In this document: positions 1-12,080 of the stretch, piece by piece
How the letters are laid out: each line of letters starts with the position of its first letter
Position numbering within the stretch: position 1 is the stretch's first letter
From: Impatiens glandulifera
Lineage: Eukaryota; Streptophyta; Magnoliopsida; Ericales; Balsaminaceae
NCBI RefSeq assembly: GCF_907164915.1
Contig: NC_061864.1
Span: forward strand, 2,220,389 to 2,284,388
DNA: 64,000 nt
Direction: 5' to 3'
Notes under the pieces: model-generated
Database searches by the model: none
The model's input: the letters and a program-made list of their open reading frames with translations, nothing else
What the model was told of the DNA's origin: nothing
Program-made: the position numbers and the translations under genes

Positions 1-65
1 ACCCAGTCAAAATACAAAATCAAAAAACTTTAAGGTTTAAACTTTATGGAAAGTACAAAATCACT

Positions 66-295
66 AAGGTTCTATTAGGTCTGAGTTATTTAAATAATTA
101 AAATCATTTAAACATAGTTTATCAAATTACTTAAATTATTAACTAAAATATTATATATTTTAAATTATTTTATTTTATTTATATATATTAATATCTTTTA
201 AATTTTTTTTATCAAAAAATAATTATAACTTTCTTAAAATCATTCACAATCATTATTTTTTCTCTTTTCAAATTGTTCAAATAACCCATTACAGT
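66..295. repeat. Probable MITE, hAT-like family with (T)GRGTTATTT ends
   Basis: The left end reads CTGAGTTATTTAAA. The right end is its approximate inverted complement (TTCAAATAACCCATTAC). Between them is AT-rich filler with no coding capacity. The ends resemble those of a MITE family that recurs across the window (for example 8166-8332 and 32561-32815). Boundaries are approximate and no clean target-site duplication was identified. Confidence 0.4.
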
Positions 296-2909
296 AATTA
301 ATCTTATTTTACAAAATAATAATAATAATAATAATTAAATTTTGAATAAATATGTTTTTGATTTATAGAGATAATTTATGCCATATTTAATCACACAGCC
401 AAACTTGTAGACTGTACTTGTAGTGACTTACAACTCAGATGGCAATGAGTGTCTTCTGGAAACGCGTATATATTTTATAGAATAATTTAAATATTAAAAG
501 GCTTGTATAAGATTTTAAAATATATATTTACAGGTTTCCGTTTTTATTTAAACTAATTTATGTGTAATCCATTAGGATAATTTAAAGTATTGTATAAGAG
601 ATTAAAATGAATGATCATAACTATAAAATTCATAACAAATAGATATCGAATGGAGTGGTTGACTATCTATTATTTAAATCTTTAGGTTGAGCTAATAATA
701 TTAGTGGGAGTGTTACAATTAATATACCAACTCCATGACCTAATTATAGCATTAATATATAACTAATCCTAATGACATGATTCTTCATCTAAAACTAAAT
801 AAAATTTTGGTTTATATTCTCACTAGAAAAAATATATTCTGATTTAAATGGGTTTGAGAATTAGGGCACCTAAGCAGAAAAAATAATTTTATTATTTTTT
901 TTAATTATGTAGTTATATTTTATATTTCAATAATAAATATAATAAGTTTGTATTATTAAAAATAACATAATTTATTTAGTTTTTTTCTTAATACATATAA
1001 GGACGTTTTGTAATTTTGATTTTTTTTGATTTTGGGTGACGGTATATAAAGGTAAAATTGCTTTTTCTAATCATTTATAAAAATAAATAAAAATTATTAA
1101 AAAAACACATTAAAGTAGTTTAAGAAACAATAATTTTTTTTTCGACCAAAATTTTCTTATTTAATTTTGATTATAGAGTTTGTAGTAACTTTCAAGAAAT
1201 TAAAAAAATTATATATATTTATGAAATTATAAAAGTAATCTATTATCCATGTACGGATGAAAAGAAGTGCAATGAATAATAAAAAATGAAAAAATAAGTG
1301 CACGGCGCACTTAATTAATTAATTAATTAACATAACTCTATACTATTCTTAATTTCAATTTAAGTCCTTCAAATTGTGCCTTGAAATCACTCAGTTCCAT
1401 GGTTGATTTTAAAAGTTATAGTAAAGGTAAAACTGCGTGGACTAGATAAATTATTTCAACCATATAATAAATTGAAATTTATAAGTGATGCAACAAAAAA
1501 AATTATGTAAATAAGATAATGGTAAATTAAGAAACAAACATTAAGCTAACCCTCGCCTCTTTAAAATATAAATAACTCTAACAATAAGGAATAATCTAAC
1601 TTAAGCTCAAGAACATTGATCCAAACAATCTAACTCACATAATTAAAGATTCATTTCAAAAGTGTAAAACAATAAGAACATCGAATTTTACAAAATAAAA
1701 CAAATGAGAAAACTTAATTCTAAGACTGTATATAAGCAAAGAAAAAGAAAAAAAAGTTCAAATTAATACATAAAATAAAAATTAAAAAGTTTGAGGGCTT
1801 ATGTAAAAATTGGAGAATCTTATGGATATTCCACTAGCTAATTAGAGCATGTGATGATTCCAATTTAATCAAAGAGTTACTAGCTAGTAGTGGATCAAAT
1901 ATGTTTTTTTAATTAATTTTGACATATATATATCACTTAATAAGAAGCATTAACTGGTTAATTATACTAATGAAGGTGATTGTTACATGCACTAATTAAG
2001 CATGAAATTGTGATTCATAATTATAACCATAATATTATCACAATGAAGCTAGCACTAACTGAATGGTATATTAAAAAACATTTTTTAAACAAAGTTTATT
2101 TCACTAAAATCAGAAAAATTATATGATATAAAAAAGGTATCTCATCGATTCTCACATGATTCTTAGGTTAGATTAGGTCGACTCACTCTTGTAAGAAACT
2201 TAAATCTCATGCTTCAATACAAAAATTCGGGATTTGATCATCTGTTACGAGATCCCTGTTTCCCCTCGAAGGAAGGAGCAAAACATGTCATTTAAAAAAA
2301 ATAAAAATTTTTTTTTTATTGTTTTGTCCCTCCATATGAGAGGCAACCCAGTGCAAAATTTCGGTTTTAGGTGTTAAAATCGGATATCTAACCCGAAATT
2401 AACGGTTCTGAACCGAACTATTGCATTTAAAAAAGGATCATTTTTTTTTTATAAATTAACATCTTTTTAAAAGATTTGTTTGTATTTTTAATTGAGATAG
2501 TAACTATTAACCGAGGTCAGTTCACTAATTATCCCACCTTAAGAAATTATAATTATAAAAAGGTTAAGATAATGTAACTAAGAATAATATATTTTTAAAT
2601 AAATTATAAAAATAGAATATTGCTTTTATCATAAAAAAAATAACAATAATAAAAATAATTGGTACATATTTTTTCGGGTTTCAGGTGACAACTCTATAAC
2701 CGGATGATTGACCTTAATCGGACCCTACCGGATTTTGACCCAAAACTTTTGATTCTTTGTTTACCCGACATCGAGGAGGAGGGGCGGCCGGGTTGACCCG
2801 ATGAATATGGTTGACATGCATGCCTAATACCACTAACCTGTCACCTTTTCCCTTTGAATAGCCCAATATTACTCAAACTAAGAAAACACCCTAACTTAAA
2901 GTGAGACAC

Positions 2910-2910
<1 letters not shown>
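296..2910. other. AT-rich intergenic sequence, no gene seen
   Basis: No ORF with recognisable protein content lies on either strand. There are short runs of (TTAA)n near 1310 and poly-A/T tracts. GC-richer pieces at about 2330-2430 and 2670-2820, with self-complementary words such as CGGTTCTGAACCG and CGGGTTGACCCG, look like decayed repeat DNA. I could not assign them to a family. Confidence 0.5.

Positions 2911-2967
<57 letters not shown>
2911..2967. repeat. (TAA)n microsatellite
   Basis: A run of about 19 TAA/ATA triplets ends two bases before the 9-bp target duplication of the adjacent Mutator-like MITE. Confidence 0.9.
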
Positions 2968-2968
<1 letters not shown>

Positions 2969-2977
2969 TTAATTAAA

Positions 2978-3935
2978 GGGAAGAATGTCAATTTTACACA
3001 CCAAGTTGTAAGAAAGTGTCAAATTTACTTATTAAGTATAAAAATTCCATTTATATGTATGAACTTGTCAAAAAATGTCAAATATATTTAAAATAACAGA
3101 AATGTTAAACGGCGTTCAAATTTTTGCCACGTGTAATATCCACATATTTTTTGTTTTTTTAAATTGACATTACTTTAATTATTTTTTATTCACACAAAAC
3201 ATTAAAATCTTTTCTTATTTATTTTCTCTCTCTTTACCTTCACAACGTAACGAGTTATTAAGACTTCGCCACAGCGTTGGCAATTTAGGATTCGACCAAC
3301 AAAGACTTCACCACAACATTGACAATTTAGGATTCGATCAATGAATGTTTCAACCAATGACTATGATAGTGTAACTAAGAAAGACTTGGATTTGGGGGTT
3401 ACGTCTGGGAGCTGATAAAGTTTAACAGAGTAAGTATTATGAAAACTAAAATTAAAACAAGTCGATTAAGAGAGATTTTATTTTGATTCGGCATTGTCTG
3501 CTAATGACGACAATGATTTAGGGTTCGACTAATGAAGATTTTGGCCACAACGTCTATGATTTAGGAATTGGCCAACAGAAACTTTCACCAAACTGTTTAA
3601 AGTTCAGTTATGGAGCACTTGGAGGTTAGAAGAAGGTAAAAATCTGAAAGAACTTGGATTAATTAAAGAGAGAAAAGTTAAAAAAAAAATGGAGAGTTGT
3701 GGAAGGATGAGAGAGAAAGTAAAAATAAGTTTTATTTGAATGGAAAAATAATTAAAAGTAATGTAAATTTAAACAATAAAATAGGTGAATATTAAATGTG
3801 CCCAAATTTTTTAATATTTCTGTTATTTTAAACATATTTGACATTTTTTGACAAGTTCATACATATAAATAGAATTTCGATACTTAATAAGTAAATTTGA
3901 CACCTTCCTACAGTGTAAAATTGACATTCTTTCCC
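2978..3935. mobile_element. Non-autonomous Mutator-like element (MULE-MITE) with about 130-bp TIRs
   Basis: The left arm (2978-~3110) starts GGGAAGAATGTCAATTTT. The right arm (~3805-3935) is its inverted complement with roughly nine in ten bases matching. The element is flanked on both sides by the identical 9-bp sequence TTAATTAAA (2969-2977 and 3936-3944). Long arms starting with G plus a 9-bp target duplication are the hallmarks of Mutator-like elements. The interior has no ORF but carries imperfect direct repeats of a unit containing GACAATTTAGGATTCGA (near 3280, 3320, 3510 and 3570). It must have been mobilised by a transposase encoded elsewhere. Confidence 0.8.
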
Positions 3936-4249
3936 TTAATTAAAACATATATTATTGGGTGGATTGAAGTAGTTGAATTATTTGTAAATATGGTGTGAAA
4001 TGAAATGGGGATAGTTGGGCGGAAAGATATGAAAACATGGTTTACAGCAATGTTATACTACATACAATACATACATACATGCTAGTGGGGATTACTGTTG
4101 CAAGTGTAGTAGTGACTAGTGATGGAGAATGGAGATCATGCAAGATTTTTACACTTTTGTCTCTCTTAAGGTAAGGTAATAAACTGATCAGTGGGGACAT
4201 CACTTTCTATCTCTTCAAGAAAATGTGGCTTTTGAGAGTACCGGGTGCC

Positions 4250-4257
4250 TATAAATA
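4250..4257 (+). promoter_or_regulatory. TATA box of the glycine-rich protein gene
   Basis: TATAAATA lies 41 bases before the ATG at 4298, inside CCTATAAATACCC. This is a textbook plant TATA context and implies a very short 5' leader. Confidence 0.7.
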
Positions 4258-4297
4258 CCCATAGTTTCCAATCCATCATGCATCAAGCTTTACTAAC

Positions 4298-5989
4298 ATG
4301 GCTAAATACAAAGTTCTCACTTTAGTCTTCTTTGTGGTCCTTGGTTTGGGAACTTCCTTAGCCAATAGAGCTATTCTCACTATTGGAGAGAGCTATGGTG
4401 CAACTAGTGGACTTGGTGGTGGCGGTGGGGGTGGCTCTGGAGGTGGAAGTGGTTATGCTGCTGTAGGTGTGACTGGCCATGGAGGTTCTTCCCTTGCAAG
4501 TGGTGGTGGTGCTGGAAGTGGAGCAGGTTATGGTGGTGGAGTTGCCGGTGGTGGTGGAGGAGGTGGAGGGAAAGGAGGAGCTGAAGCCTATCTTGGTGGT
4601 GGAAGTGTTGGTCACGCTAGTGGATCTGGGGAAGGAGGCGGTGCAGGATATGGTGGTGGAGTTGCTGGTGGTGGTGCAGGAGGAGGAGGAGGTGGCAAAG
4701 GTGGTGGTGGAGGAGCAGCTTCTGCGGGTGGAAGTGCAGGCTCTGGCTCTGGTTATGCTAGTGGAGCTGGGGAAGGAGGTGGTGCAGGATACGGTGGTGG
4801 AGTTGCTGGTGGTGCAGGAGGAGGTGGTGGTAAAGGAGGAGGTGGAGGTGGGGCCTCTGCCGGTGGAAATGGTGGCTCTGGTTATGCTAGTGGAGCCGGT
4901 GAAGGAGGCGGCGCAGGATACGGTGGTGGAGCTGCTGGTGGTGCAGGAGGAGGTGGTGGCAAAGGAGGAGGTGGAGGCGGGGCTTCTGCCGGTGGAAATG
5001 GAGGCTCTGGCTATGCTAGTGGAGCCGGTGAAGGAGGCGGTGCTGGATACGGTGGTGGAGCTGCTGGTGGTGCAGGAGGAGGTGGTGGCAAAGGAGGAGG
5101 TGGAGGCGGGGCTTCTGCCGGTGGAAATGGAGGCTCTGGCTATGCTAGTGGAGCCGGTGAAGGAGGCGGTGCAGGATACGGTGGTGGAGCTGCTGGTGGT
5201 GCAGGTGGAGGTGGTGGAAAAGGAGGAGGTGGAGGTGTGGCTTCTGCGGGTGGAAATGGAGGCTCTGGCTATGCTAGTGGAGCCGGTGAAGGAGGCGGCG
5301 CAGGATACGGTGGTGGAGCTGCTGGTGGTGCAGGAGGAGGTGGTGGCAAAGGAGGAGGTGGAGGCGGGGCTTCTGCCGGTGGAAATGGAGGCTCTGGCTA
5401 TGCTAGTGGAGCCGGTGAAGGAGGAGGTGCAGGATACGGTGGTGGAGCTGCTGGTGGTGCAGGGGGAGGTGGTGGCAAAGGAGGAGGTGGAGGTGCAGCT
5501 TCTGCTGGTGGAGGAAGTGCAGGCTCTGGCTCTGGCTATGCTAGTGGAGGAGGTGAAGGAGGTGGCGCAGGATATGGCGGTGGAGCTGCTGGTGGTGCAG
5601 GAGGTGGAGGTGGTAAAGGGGGTGGTGGAGGAGGAGCTTCAGCTGGTGGAAGTTCAGGTTCTGCCTATGGAAGTGGAGGCGGTGAAGGAGGTGGTGCAGG
5701 AGGAGGGTATGGCGGTGAAGGTGGGCATGGCGGCGGTGGTGGAAGCGGTGGAGGAGGTGCAGTTGCCGGTGCCGGTAGTGGCGGAGGACATGCAGGTGGC
5801 TATGCCGAGGGAAGTGGGTCTGGATATGGCGGCGGTGCCGGTGGAGCAAAGGGTGGTGGAGGAGGTGGTGGCAGCGGTGGGGGCGGGGCATCAGCTTATG
5901 CAGCAGGAGGAGCCAATGGTGGTGCAAGTGGATATGCTACTGGTGGTGGAAGTGGCGAGGGTGGTGGTCATGGTGGCTATGCTCCATAA
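4298..5989 (+). CDS. Secreted glycine-rich protein, probable cell-wall structural protein
   Basis: Single-exon ORF of 563 aa. Residues 1-22 form a signal peptide (basic MAKYK, then a hydrophobic core ending TSLA), so the product should enter the secretory pathway and reach the wall or apoplast. The rest is almost all Gly with Ala, Ser, Tyr, Lys, Glu and Asn. From about nucleotide 4750 it is built of tandem 129-bp (43-aa) units of the type GYASGAGEGGGAGYGGG / KGGGGGGASAGGNGGS. Starts of this unit fall near 4752, 4880, 5009, 5138, 5267 and 5396, followed by two or three more degenerate units, and the protein ends GGHGGYAP. Periodic Tyr and Lys could support oxidative cross-linking, which is inference. 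The start is fixed by the TATA box 41 bp upstream and by the signal peptide. Long ORFs in the other frames are by-products of GGN-codon periodicity. The family is structural with no enzymatic domain, and exact copy number is prone to assembly error. Confidence 0.88.
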   Translation: MAKYKVLTLVFFVVLGLGTSLANRAILTIGESYGATSGLGGGGGGGSGGGSGYAAVGVTGHGGSSLASGGGAGSGAGYGGGVAGGGGGGGGKGGAEAYLGGGSVGHASGSGEGGGAGYGGGVAGGGAGGGGGGKGGGGGAASAGGSAGSGSGYASGAGEGGGAGYGGGVAGGAGGGGGKGGGGGGASAGGNGGSGYASGAGEGGGAGYGGGAAGGAGGGGGKGGGGGGASAGGNGGSGYASGAGEGGGAGYGGGAAGGAGGGGGKGGGGGGASAGGNGGSGYASGAGEGGGAGYGGGAAGGAGGGGGKGGGGGVASAGGNGGSGYASGAGEGGGAGYGGGAAGGAGGGGGKGGGGGGASAGGNGGSGYASGAGEGGGAGYGGGAAGGAGGGGGKGGGGGAASAGGGSAGSGSGYASGGGEGGGAGYGGGAAGGAGGGGGKGGGGGGASAGGSSGSAYGSGGGEGGGAGGGYGGEGGHGGGGGSGGGGAVAGAGSGGGHAGGYAEGSGSGYGGGAGGAKGGGGGGGSGGGGASAYAAGGANGGASGYATGGGSGEGGGHGGYAP

Positions 5990-6470
5990 AGAAAATAACA
6001 AAAGTATAATAGCCACCCATATAGTATAGCATCCCTCTTAATTAATTAATCTACACAATTGTAATAAAAACAATAAGAGTGATGCTTTTGTATTAATTGA
6101 GGGGATGGATGGTTTGAACTTTCAATATGGAATGAGTTGCCAAATTAAGATTATAAAATTATGGATGGCATCTATCAATTTCTGTAATGCTTATTATCCC
6201 ATAATTAATTAAACTTGTAATTAAGTGCGTGCTCCAACTTAGCTTTCAAATTTATTACTCATAAAACACAACATATTTCTATCTTTATCACTGTCATGCA
6301 GCAATAACAACAAAATTGAGAAATCAAAAATATACATACATAGTGACAGTATAATAATATACATAACCTTTTATTTATTTGTGTTCTCAATATGTTTAGG
6401 CCTTTTGAATTTACACGAGTATAAGTATATCCATATTGAGGTAGTTCTTGCCGATGGATAAATGTGTTTT
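5990..6470. other. Shared 3' intergenic spacer of two convergent genes
   Basis: The glycine-rich gene (+) and the ArfGAP gene (-) end tail to tail 481 bp apart. The spacer is AT-rich and holds AATAAAA-type polyadenylation words around 6063. Nothing else was recognised. Confidence 0.6.
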
Positions 6471-9261
6471 TCAGAGAATTCTGTCTTCAAAATCTGTCAT
6501 TATAGTCGAGGCCAAGCTACTGAGTTTCTTCCCAGTCTCTCCCGCCATATCCTTAAGAGACGACAGATCCTGTTGGGCCTGCATGGACATAATCGACCAC
6601 CAAAATCACGATTCCAAATTCCAACACATGGAATTTAGTTTATTACCTGGAAGGAAAATCTATTAATAATGTCTGTCGCATTGGCGTCCAATGATGAGTT
6701 ATCTGAACCATGTCCAAAAAGATCAGCACTGGATATTGCTGCTGAACCCTGAGAAAAAAGAAGAAGAAGAAGCAATTGACTACTGTCTGTCTTTACATCC
6801 TCTGAAACAGACATTACAATTCTTGGTTAAAGGATTTTTATTATCCTGCTCATGTAAAACAGATGCAACTAGTGCAAACATACAGTTGATCCAACTTTTC
6901 GTTGTTTCTATTGAAATTTGTATATTTATTATCCCTAACTAAGGAGGATCATAGGGAAGCATCAGTAAAAAAAGAAGCATAAGATCAGAAACAGTGCATA
7001 CTGAGAATTTCTGTAATGAAACTTTTGCATCCATAGCAGCTTTGTTTTGATCTCCAAAGTATTGTGCAGATGATATTGACTTTGCATTGGAGAACTTCTT
7101 CCTTGCTTCATCAGTCTCCTCAATCTGAGGAATAAAAACAGATCAAAATGTATTATAGAAGCAAGGGGAATGAATGCTTAGTTAAAATGCTATCCAAGAG
7201 TATGATAAGTCCCTATACTTGAAGAACAAATTAGGGTCCATTGAAACTGTCGGATAAAAATTCCACAGATCTTTAGAAAGCAGACAATATATAACCAAGA
7301 AATGTTTGTGTTAAATGTTGTTTAGTATTTTACTATTCAACTCTACAACCGACCAAATACTGCCCCGATCGTTTAACCTGCCAAGGTACGGTTGAAGATT
7401 TTAGGAAACAGATGCCAAGATTTGGATTTTCAATGAAAAAATTCACTCAAACCGCATCAACAATAAGACGGGTTTCCTAGCCATGTCAAAGTATGAGAGA
7501 ATGACAATCATGTGTCTACCTATTTAAGGGAACTCAACTAGAACTGATAAAATAGCTCTAATTAAAATAAGTGAAATGCTTAATTAGGAAAACATAGTCA
7601 AAATGAAGAATGTCCTCATTACTACTTATACTACATTGATGTTATTATCTCCACTTGATAGCTTAATCAGATATAAATTCTGAGAAAAACTGAGTGATAT
7701 ATTTTGTTATTTTGAATCACTAGGAAACATAAAAGAAACCCATCTCCATTTCATGTTTCTGTCATGTAGTTCTTCTATTGTACGTGAAGGTAAATGTGTG
7801 ATATGTGACTCACCTGAACTCTTGAATTGGAGCTAGTTTTTTTTGGATAGCTACTGTCCATTCCAAAATCAGAAAAGAAATCTGAAGACCTTGGTGGGGC
7901 TACATGACTTATCATTTGAGTGCCTCCAGAACTCATTTGAGCAGCAGCTGGGACATCATCTACATACTCAAAACGCGTTGTAGAGGGTGAAGCAGCAATA
8001 GGAGTGATAGTACTTGAGGCAGGAGCTTGCACAGATTTTTCTTCAGGTTTCTGGTCATAGAGATTTTCACTTGGCTGCATCCAAAATTTTAATATAAGCA
8101 TGTGAAAACCAAAAAAACTTCTGCTTCATTGAAACCAGACATTTAAATGTTAAAATCTTGAAACTTAGACCTTGTTTGATGTGGGTTAATTTCAAATAAG
8201 CCACAATAAAAAATCTACTAATCTATCACATCATTCAAATCATCAACCAAAATACCCTCAACTTAAAAAAATAAATCATATACCCTAATTGTTTTTAACC
8301 CCATTTTGAAGAACCTACATCAAACAAGGTTATTGAAACAACCTAAGATTTAACAAGGCCTTAATTTATTATATATTTGCAGAAACACAAGTTACAGAGG
8401 ATAAACCTTTGTAGTAAGTTTTCTGGCACCAAGACCTAGCTTTCCAGTTTTCTTGGCACCAAGAGGCTTCTTAGATGCAGTTAAAACTGTATGGGAGGAT
8501 TTTGACGAAGACGATGCATCTGGTTCTTGTTTCCCTGAGGAAATTTCTCTAGGTTCGGTGGGCTTGACATCAAGAAGACCATTAAAGGTTTCTGATGACT
8601 TGGAAGCAATAGATGATGATGGTAAACCCGTGTCATCAGCAGGACTTTTTCCAATTTCCTTGGCAAGCAACTGCCTATAGAGTTCAGCAGCTCTAGAAGT
8701 ATATTTGGCCTCGATCTTTCCTCCATCAATCCATCCATGTTGTCTAAAGAAAACATGGGCACGACTATTTCCCCCAAAGGACATCATCTTTAACTGTTCT
8801 GGAGTCCAAGAGTCTAAATTGGTAGACCTACATTGAAGCTTTTCTGTCAGAAATGAGTAATAGAAATAGCAGGAAATACAAAAAGTAAGGTAAATGAGAA
8901 AATGAAGACGTGATTTTCTGTAGTGGGTCACCTCACAAAGCTGACATGAACGCCAAGACTGCGGTGTACAGAGGAGCAGTCGATGCACAAGAAGATACCG
9001 TAAGTAACAGACGCCCAAGTTGGATTTTTGGCGTTGCAATCAAAACACATCTGAAGAAGAAGAAGAAATGAACAAAAGAAAAGAAAAAGGCCATACAATT
9101 AGGCCAATATCTAGAACTAGAAATAGAAATAGCATATCCATGCATGAATCAAAGCATCAACAAATGAAGTTCTTATATAGACATGGACGTACCTTGTTTT
9201 CCGACTTGGCTTTTAGCTTTTTGAACACCGCGTTCTTGTCGGTGAACAGATCGGACGCCAT
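6471..9261 (-). CDS. AGD8: ADP-ribosylation factor GTPase-activating protein (ArfGAP2/3 type, AGD8/9/10 group)
   Basis: Seven coding exons (minus strand): 9193-9261, 8932-9050, 8407-8827, 7814-8074, 7002-7124, 6647-6748 and 6471-6578. They join in frame to 400 aa, the usual length of plant AGD8/AGD9. The N-terminal ArfGAP domain starts [16 protein letters not shown]. It has the C-x2-C-x16-C-x2-C zinc finger (CFDC ... CIDC, residues 25-48) followed by [16 protein letters not shown], which holds the catalytic arginine finger (about Arg53). The middle is Ser/Pro-rich. The C-terminus ends [14 protein letters not shown] ... EDRIL, the conserved tail of coatomer-linked ArfGAP2/3 proteins. It is expected to stimulate GTP hydrolysis on ARF1 at Golgi COPI membranes (family knowledge). 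Every intron is GT-AG. Intron 3 contains a MITE at 8166-8332. AGD8, AGD9 and AGD10 cannot be told apart here, so the symbol marks the group. Confidence 0.93.
8166..8332. mobile_element. hAT-type MITE inside ArfGAP intron 3
   Basis: A 167-bp element with inverted ends: left TAGACCTTGTTTGATGTGG, right complement TAACCTTGTTTGATGTAGG. The flanking 8-bp direct repeats are TTGAAACT (8158-8165) and TTGAAACA (8333-8340), matching at 7 of 8 bases. The 8-bp duplication and TA-start ends fit hAT elements. It lies wholly in the intron and leaves the splice sites intact. Confidence 0.75.
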
Positions 9262-9769
9262 TGCAGACAGATCGAAACAAAACACGCGATCGCTTTGATG
9301 GAAAACTGTCGATTGATTTCCGATCTCCGTAAATCTTTTTTTTTTGTCTTGTTTTTGAAATGGCCGTTTTTGTTCTTAGGGAGAATATGACTAATTTGCC
9401 CACGGCTTTAATGAATTTGAAAATTTGGTGATGAGTTGTTGTCGGTCATTTTTGTAATTTGACATGAATAAATAACAACTCGATGATTTAGGACAGTTTG
9501 TTAGAGAAAGAATCACCAACCGACTGGTATAAGATCATCATCATCATAATCATATATAACACCCACGCAACCTTAATAATTACCCGAACATATAAAACTC
9601 ACTTATTTATTTTCACATTTTCTATATAATTCCATCAAACTAAAAAAAAAAATTTCTTCTTTTATTGAGATAAATCTCATTTCCAAACAAAATCTTTTTT
9701 TAAATTCACATTTGATTGAAAAAAAAAATCAAAGATGATATTATATTATTTTAAATAAAATTTATTTAA
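9262..9769. other. Upstream region of the ArfGAP gene
   Basis: AT-rich DNA with no coding content. About 9262-9420 should hold the 5' leader and core promoter of the ArfGAP gene (transcribed leftward). No clear TATA box was found. Confidence 0.4.
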
Positions 9770-12080
9770 TTCTTTGTTAATTTATTTTGATGGATTGAAC
9801 TTACTTCATTTTCATCTTTAGTGAGTTTTGTTTAGACACTATAGAATTTCTTGTTCAATTACAATTACTCCTATCAAAATTCTCTAGAATTTTATAGGCA
9901 TATTTCTTTTTTAACATAAATCTTTGTTATATTTCAACACCTAAAAAATACTTCATTTTTCCAACATATAAATTGATTATCAAAACATCATTTAAAAAAA
10001 AAAATTAAAAATAGAGTTGGTTTTGAAGGATATTATTTATTTTCTCTATGATTGAAATAGGCTTTTTTTTTACGAATATATCATGTCCTGAGAGTTTGTT
10101 TAATATCTTTAGTTAGTTCACCATGTAGAAATGCATTTTTACATCAAATTTATACAAATTCAAACTTTTTGTGAACAGCTATTATAACCAAGATTTGGAT
10201 AATGTTCTACCTAGTTACTAATTCGAAAACCTCCTTATAACTAACTTCATATTTTTAGGCATAAGCCTTCGGGATTAATCCGGCTTATGTTTGCACATTT
10301 CTCCCTTTTCTTAACACAAATCTTCTTTTCTTCTTTAGAAAATTTAATTAAATTTTCTATGTTTTGTTTTTCTCAATAACCTTAATTTCAGTTTACATTC
10401 TCTCCTTCAACTGGATACTACCAATAACTTCTTAAAAAAATTGAATGTGCTGATAAATTGAGAACTAGGTTACTCTAATCTTCTCTAATTAAGTGTAATC
10501 GACAATGTAGTATTTCTGTCAATAAAAAATCTCGTTTTTTTCTTTGACAAAGTTAGTGGTGAAGTTTATGAACTTTCTCGATGTGAGATTATTGGTGAGG
10601 GCAGGCCTTCATCTACTTTTCAGTTATTAGTTCCAAGTTTTCACCATCTTTATTTTCAATTTCACACCCACCATTTCCCATTCTAGTTTTTTTAACTAGA
10701 GTTATTTGACAATCCCAACACACATCTTCCTTAAAAATAACATCTCTATCCCACTATAAATTTTTTTTTTTTTAAATATGATCATAAAATCTATAAATTT
10801 TAGATTTCTTACTTATACCAAAAAAACATAAATAGAGCTCTTATTATTCAATTTTAGCATTTTGTATAATTACATATGTACATGTGCAATGCAATCAAAT
10901 ATTTTTAAATGACTTATAGAGTGTTTTATATCACTTTAAATTTTTTTCAGGAGTTTTTTCTTTCACTACACCAGTGAAACTTCTGTTCATAATTTATGCA
11001 CAACTATGCACAACTTCAAGCTAAAAATAATTAGAAACTTATTTATTGGACAGCATTTTCTCACATCAATAATGATTATTCTATTTCTTCTCTTCAGTTA
11101 CCCCATTTTATTGGGAAATATATCGTGCACTTAATTGTCTTTCTTATCTCATTCACTGAATCACTTGATAGTAGTTATTTGATTCATTGTAAAATAAAAT
11201 CTCCACCTCTTTTTCCACCATTAGTTTGAAGTTTTTAAACAAATTAAATGCCTCAATTTTTGTTTTTTAAAAATAAACTCATAGTTGTATCTTCTTTCAC
11301 TCATCGAAGTTGATATTATGGGACCACATATGTCTTCGTGTATGAGTTGGAATTTTTAGTTGATCTCCACTTACTTTTTTTTTTTTTTTTTTTTAATAGC
11401 TTGCATTGTTAAATTCTAGAGAGACAATGAATGCATTTTTTCTTAAGTGATTTTTTTTTTGTAATGTTTCAATCATTTTCTTGAGTTCCATAATTTCTAA
11501 TTTAGATTATCATCATATAATGTCAAAGATATAATTCACCCTTATACAGTAGTCTTAAAACAAATTTTTAGCTTTTGATTTATTTCTGATCTTTTCAACA
11601 TGATAATTAATAGTTTAAATATTAAAATATTCTGATTGTGCTCATTTGCACAGTAATAATCAAACATTTTTGTGGGGAGTGATACGACTTGTATTCTCTC
11701 CATTTTATAATATTGTTGATACATGTCTCACTAAGATGGCTCATACTTAGAAGGTTATTTCTCAAGTTTAGAATATAATATATTTCTAAAATAACTTGTC
11801 TTATACATTTTATCATTAACTTCACACTGTTTTTTACTGTAATAGTTAATCTTATTTAATTGAGTGTCTAAAGTCGGTCTGCAGCCGATAGAATTAGGGC
11901 TGCAAATGAGCCGAGTCGAGCTCGAACCAGCTTGAGCTCGAACTCGACTCGATTTAGTATTTATTAGCTCGACTCGAACTCGAGCTCGAACGTGTTTATA
12001 AATTTGAGCTCGAACTCGAGCTCGACTATTAACCTACAAGCTCGGCTCAACTCGAAAAGTTTGAACTAAAATTAAATTTT

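Noticed and set aside
4479..6029. 516-aa ORF in another frame over the glycine-rich gene, and His/Leu-rich antisense ORF
   Set aside because: Both arise because GGN-rich repeats lack stops in several frames. Only the 4298 frame has a TATA box, a signal peptide and a known composition.
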